From an uncultured Anaerolineaceae bacterium (lineage in GTDB: Bacteria > Chloroflexota > Anaerolineae > Anaerolineales > Anaerolineaceae): a DNA stretch of 8,360 bases. A model generated the notes under the pieces. The model saw only the letters and a program-made list of their open reading frames with translations. It was not told where the DNA came from and searched no databases. How positions within the stretch are numbered: the stretch's first letter is position 1; each line of letters begins with the position of its first letter. The stretch spans positions 1-8,360 of the forward strand of contig CALDSL010000572.1 of assembly GCA_937920255.1 (NCBI GenBank), read 5' to 3'. Of this stretch, positions 6,042 through 8,360 are shown one piece after another. Both the position numbers and the translations under genes were made by a program.

Positions 6042-8270
6042 TTACCCGGGTTTGAACCGCCGTGCTTCCATCACATTGGGCAGGCTCTCCATCCTGGTCA
6101 GCACCCGGGCCAACTGCTCGATATCCCCTACTTCCAGGATGAGGTGAATCGTGGCGACATTGTGATTGACTTTCACGTTGATGTCAACCAGATTGATGCC
6201 TTCATTATTCAAAACACCAGAGATGTCCACCAGCAAACCCTGCCGGTCAAATGCCTTCACCTCGACCGTTACCGGGAAGGTGCGCTTGGGCTCGCCCCAC
6301 GACACTTTGACGATGCGCTCGCGGTCGCGCAGGCGCAGGATGTTGGGGCAGTCCAGCCGGTGGATGGTGGCGCCGCGCCCGCGGGTGACATAGCCCACAA
6401 TTTCATCGCCGGGGGCCGGGTTGCAGCAGCGCGCCATGCTGGTGAGGATACCCTTCAGACCCAGCACAGTAACGGTTGTGCTGGGATTTTTCGCGTCGGA
6501 TGCGGGGTGAATGGCAAGAATCGAATCTTGCTTGGCCTTTTCCGCCTCCGACAGTTTATTCACCACGCGCCCGATGGAAACATCACCGCAGCCAATGCCG
6601 ACGTACAAATCCTCGATGGTGCGATACTCGAAATCGTGCGCCAGGTTGTCCAGATTGAAGTCCGCAATCCCCAGCCGGCGAATTTCGCGCTCGACGATGA
6701 CCTTACCCTGGGCCAGGTTCTGCTCGCGGTCTTGCTGTTTGAACCACTGCTTGATCTTGGCGCGCGCGCGCTGGGTTTTCACCAGCCCCAAATTGGGGTT
6801 TAACCAGTCGCGGCTCGGCCCGCCCTGTTTGGAGGTTAGGATCACCACCTGGTCGCCGGTTTTCAGGCTGTAGTCCAGGGTGACCAGCTTGCCGTTGACC
6901 TTGGCGCCGCGGCAGCGGTGGCCGACATCGGTGTGCACATGGTAGGCAAAGTCGATGGGCGTCGCGCCGGCCGGCAGGTCGATGATATCGCCGCGCGGTG
7001 TGAAGGTGTACACGCGGTCCTGGAAGACATCGGTCTTCATGCTGTCCATGAATTCCGTGGCATCATCCACGTCGGTGCGCCAGTCCATCAGTTTGCGGAT
7101 CCAGGTGATGCGGCGCTCGTAGGCTTCGTCGCGGCGGCCGTGTTCCTTGTAGCGCCAGTGGGCGGCGATGCCGTACTCGGCGTTCTGGTGCATCTCTTTG
7201 GTGCGGATCTGCACTTCGAGCGGTTTACCGTCATCCCAAATGACGGCGGTGTGGATCGACTGGTAGAAATTGTCTTTGGGCGCGGCGATGTAATCATCAA
7301 ACTCGTGCGGGATCGGCCGCCAGTGGGTGTGAATGACCCCCAGCGCGGCGTAGCAATCCTGCACGCTATCGACGATCAGGCGGATACCGCGCACGTCGCG
7401 CACCATTTCGAACGGCCGGTTTTTTTCCACCATTTTGTGATAGATTGAGTAGATATGCTTGGGGCGGCCGGAAATATCGGCTTTGATCGACAACTGGGCG
7501 AGCACTTCCTGCACGCGCTGGATGATGTCGGAGACCTGTTTTTCACGGTCGGTGCGGCGCTCGGCCAGGTGCTCAGCGATTTCTTTATACTTCACCGGGT
7601 CAACATAGCGGAAGGCCAGGTCTTCCAGCTCCCATTTCATCTGCCAGATACCCAGGCGGTTGGCCAGTGGGGCGAAGATTTCCAGCGTCTGGCGGGCGAT
7701 GCGCTTGCGCTTGACCTCGGGCATATAGCCCAGGGTGCGCATGTTGTGCACGCGGTCGGCCAGTTTGATCAGCACCACGCGGATATCGTCGCCCATGGCG
7801 AGGAAGGTTTTGCGCAGCGTTTCGGAGGTCATGTCGCGCTTGCGCCCGCGCGGGCTGATTTCCAGCCCGTAGCTGGTATCGTCTACGTCCGACTGGCCCG
7901 CCAGCACCGGCTCTTCGGCGTTGTTCTGGTGCTGGTCGCCGCGCGAGACGCGCGGCAGGTTGGTCAGCTTGGTGACACCGTCGACCAGGTTGGCGATCTC
8001 GTCGCTGAACTCGCTGCGGATATCCGAGAGCGTGACGGAGGTATCCTCGACCGTATCGTGCAACAGCCCGGCGATCACCACCGCGGGCGGCACGCGCATC
8101 TCCGCCAGGATGGCGGCGACCGCGACGCAGTGGGTGACGTACGGCTCACCAGACGCGCGTTTTTGCCCCGCATGAGCTTGCTCTGCAAAGCGATAGGCTT
8201 TGAGAATCAACTCGCGGTCTACCACGCTATATGTATCTGGTAGAACCTCCATCAGGCTATCGATTTTCAT
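6042..8270 (-). CDS. rel: RelA/SpoT-family (p)ppGpp synthetase/hydrolase (long RSH)
   Basis: This 742-residue long RSH protein makes and degrades the alarmone (p)ppGpp in the stringent response. Domains in order: an HD hydrolase (about 20-200) retaining R38, H47, H71-D72, E75-D76, D172 and N176; the synthetase (about 265-375) with GRPKHIYSIYHKM, RDVRGIRLIV (D292), Y336 in FYQSIH, and LEVQIRT (E352); TGS (about 415-476); a helical and conserved-cysteine region with C615-C616 and HRLDC at 637-641; and a C-terminal ACT domain (about 665-740). Length and order are those of full-length Rel, which binds stalled ribosomes carrying uncharged tRNA. Two oddities: the motif before DYIA is EFDD (323-326), the form of hydrolase-dead RelA rather than the basic RXKD of bifunctional enzymes, and there is an insertion of about 34 residues in the HD domain. 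The ATG at 8270 has only a weak Shine-Dalgarno. It is the first gene of the run. Confidence 0.96.
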   Translation of the reverse strand: MKIDSLMEVLPDTYSVVDRELILKAYRFAEQAHAGQKRASGEPYVTHCVAVAAILAEMRVPPAVVIAGLLHDTVEDTSVTLSDIRSEFSDEIANLVDGVTKLTNLPRVSRGDQHQNNAEEPVLAGQSDVDDTSYGLEISPRGRKRDMTSETLRKTFLAMGDDIRVVLIKLADRVHNMRTLGYMPEVKRKRIARQTLEIFAPLANRLGIWQMKWELEDLAFRYVDPVKYKEIAEHLAERRTDREKQVSDIIQRVQEVLAQLSIKADISGRPKHIYSIYHKMVEKNRPFEMVRDVRGIRLIVDSVQDCYAALGVIHTHWRPIPHEFDDYIAAPKDNFYQSIHTAVIWDDGKPLEVQIRTKEMHQNAEYGIAAHWRYKEHGRRDEAYERRITWIRKLMDWRTDVDDATEFMDSMKTDVFQDRVYTFTPRGDIIDLPAGATPIDFAYHVHTDVGHRCRGAKVNGKLVTLDYSLKTGDQVVILTSKQGGPSRDWLNPNLGLVKTQRARAKIKQWFKQQDREQNLAQGKVIVEREIRRLGIADFNLDNLAHDFEYRTIEDLYVGIGCGDVSIGRVVNKLSEAEKAKQDSILAIHPASDAKNPSTTVTVLGLKGILTSMARCCNPAPGDEIVGYVTRGRGATIHRLDCPNILRLRDRERIVKVSWGEPKRTFPVTVEVKAFDRQGLLVDISGVLNNEGINLVDINVKVNHNVATIHLILEVGDIEQLARVLTRMESLPNVMEARRFKPG

Positions 8271-8319
8271 TGATGCTGTTCCCGGTATGGTTGGCAGTTT
8301 CCGTCACAAAAGTTGACAT

Positions 8320-8349
8320 AGTATAACCATTAATGAAGGGTAAATGCAA
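8320..8349 (-). promoter_or_regulatory. Candidate promoter for the rel-moeA-VKOR-Cys4 run
   Basis: On the minus strand TTGCAT (8344-8349) and TATACT (8320-8325) are separated by 18 bases. The -10 matches five of six and the -35 three of six consensus positions. Transcription would start about 45 bases before the rel ATG. No other promoter of similar quality is seen in the 90 bases upstream of rel. Confidence 0.45.
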
Positions 8350-8360
8350 GGATATCCACC

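Noticed and set aside
6027..6803. Long open frame (258 codons) on the plus strand opposite the 3' half of rel
   Set aside because: It is fully antisense to well-conserved Rel TGS, cysteine-region and ACT sequence. The translation has no family motif and is explained by codon bias in GC-rich DNA.
7455..8243. Long open frame (262 codons) on the plus strand opposite the Rel hydrolase region
   Set aside because: It mirrors the conserved HD-domain codons and has no recognisable domain or convincing ribosome site; a shadow of rel.
8313..8325. TTGACA at 8313-8318 on the plus strand upstream of rel, as a possible divergent promoter
   Set aside because: No acceptable -10 hexamer lies 15-19 bases downstream, and no rightward gene begins before the window ends.

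Overview
The window looks like ordinary chromosomal DNA from a GC-moderate to GC-rich bacterium. I favour a Chloroflexota (Anaerolineae-like) source. That is an inference from the overall style of the long Rel protein and of the small cysteine/acidic-tail protein; no rRNA or other marker gene is present to test it. Seven protein-coding genes account for nearly all of the sequence. I see no tRNA, rRNA, CRISPR array, insertion sequence or prophage.

Layout, left to right: (1) 52-1959, minus: a cytosolic PAS-PAS sensor histidine kinase with a degenerate receiver-like N-terminus and no response regulator gene beside it. (2) 1960-2284: a divergent intergenic region with a near-consensus sigma70-type promoter for the kinase, a weaker candidate promoter for the rightward gene, and several short palindromes. 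(3) 2285-2656, plus: a small, highly charged, probably disordered protein that I do not recognise. (4) 2684-3925, minus: a 12-segment MFS transporter, convergent with the small gene. (5) 3926-4073: a spacer with a good intrinsic terminator on the minus strand. (6) 4074-8270, minus: a compact four-gene run, transcribed in the order rel, moeA, VKOR-family gene, small Cys4/acidic-tail gene. (7) 8271-8360: the upstream region of rel, with a candidate promoter.

The rel run looks like one operon. There are 44 bases between rel and moeA, an ATGA overlap between moeA and the VKOR gene, and 11 bases between the VKOR gene and the small gene, followed by a terminator. It joins stringent-response control ((p)ppGpp metabolism), the last step of molybdenum cofactor assembly, and membrane disulfide-forming chemistry. 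No biochemical link between these is proved by the sequence. Translational coupling and shared transcription are well supported.

Nothing here amounts to a clear new defence or mobile system. The most interesting points are: a Rel enzyme that keeps every hydrolase residue yet carries the RelA-type acidic EFDD motif in its synthetase; an extra loop of about 34 residues in that enzyme's hydrolase domain; and a Cys4 miniprotein ending in a tail of 26 acidic residues out of 36.
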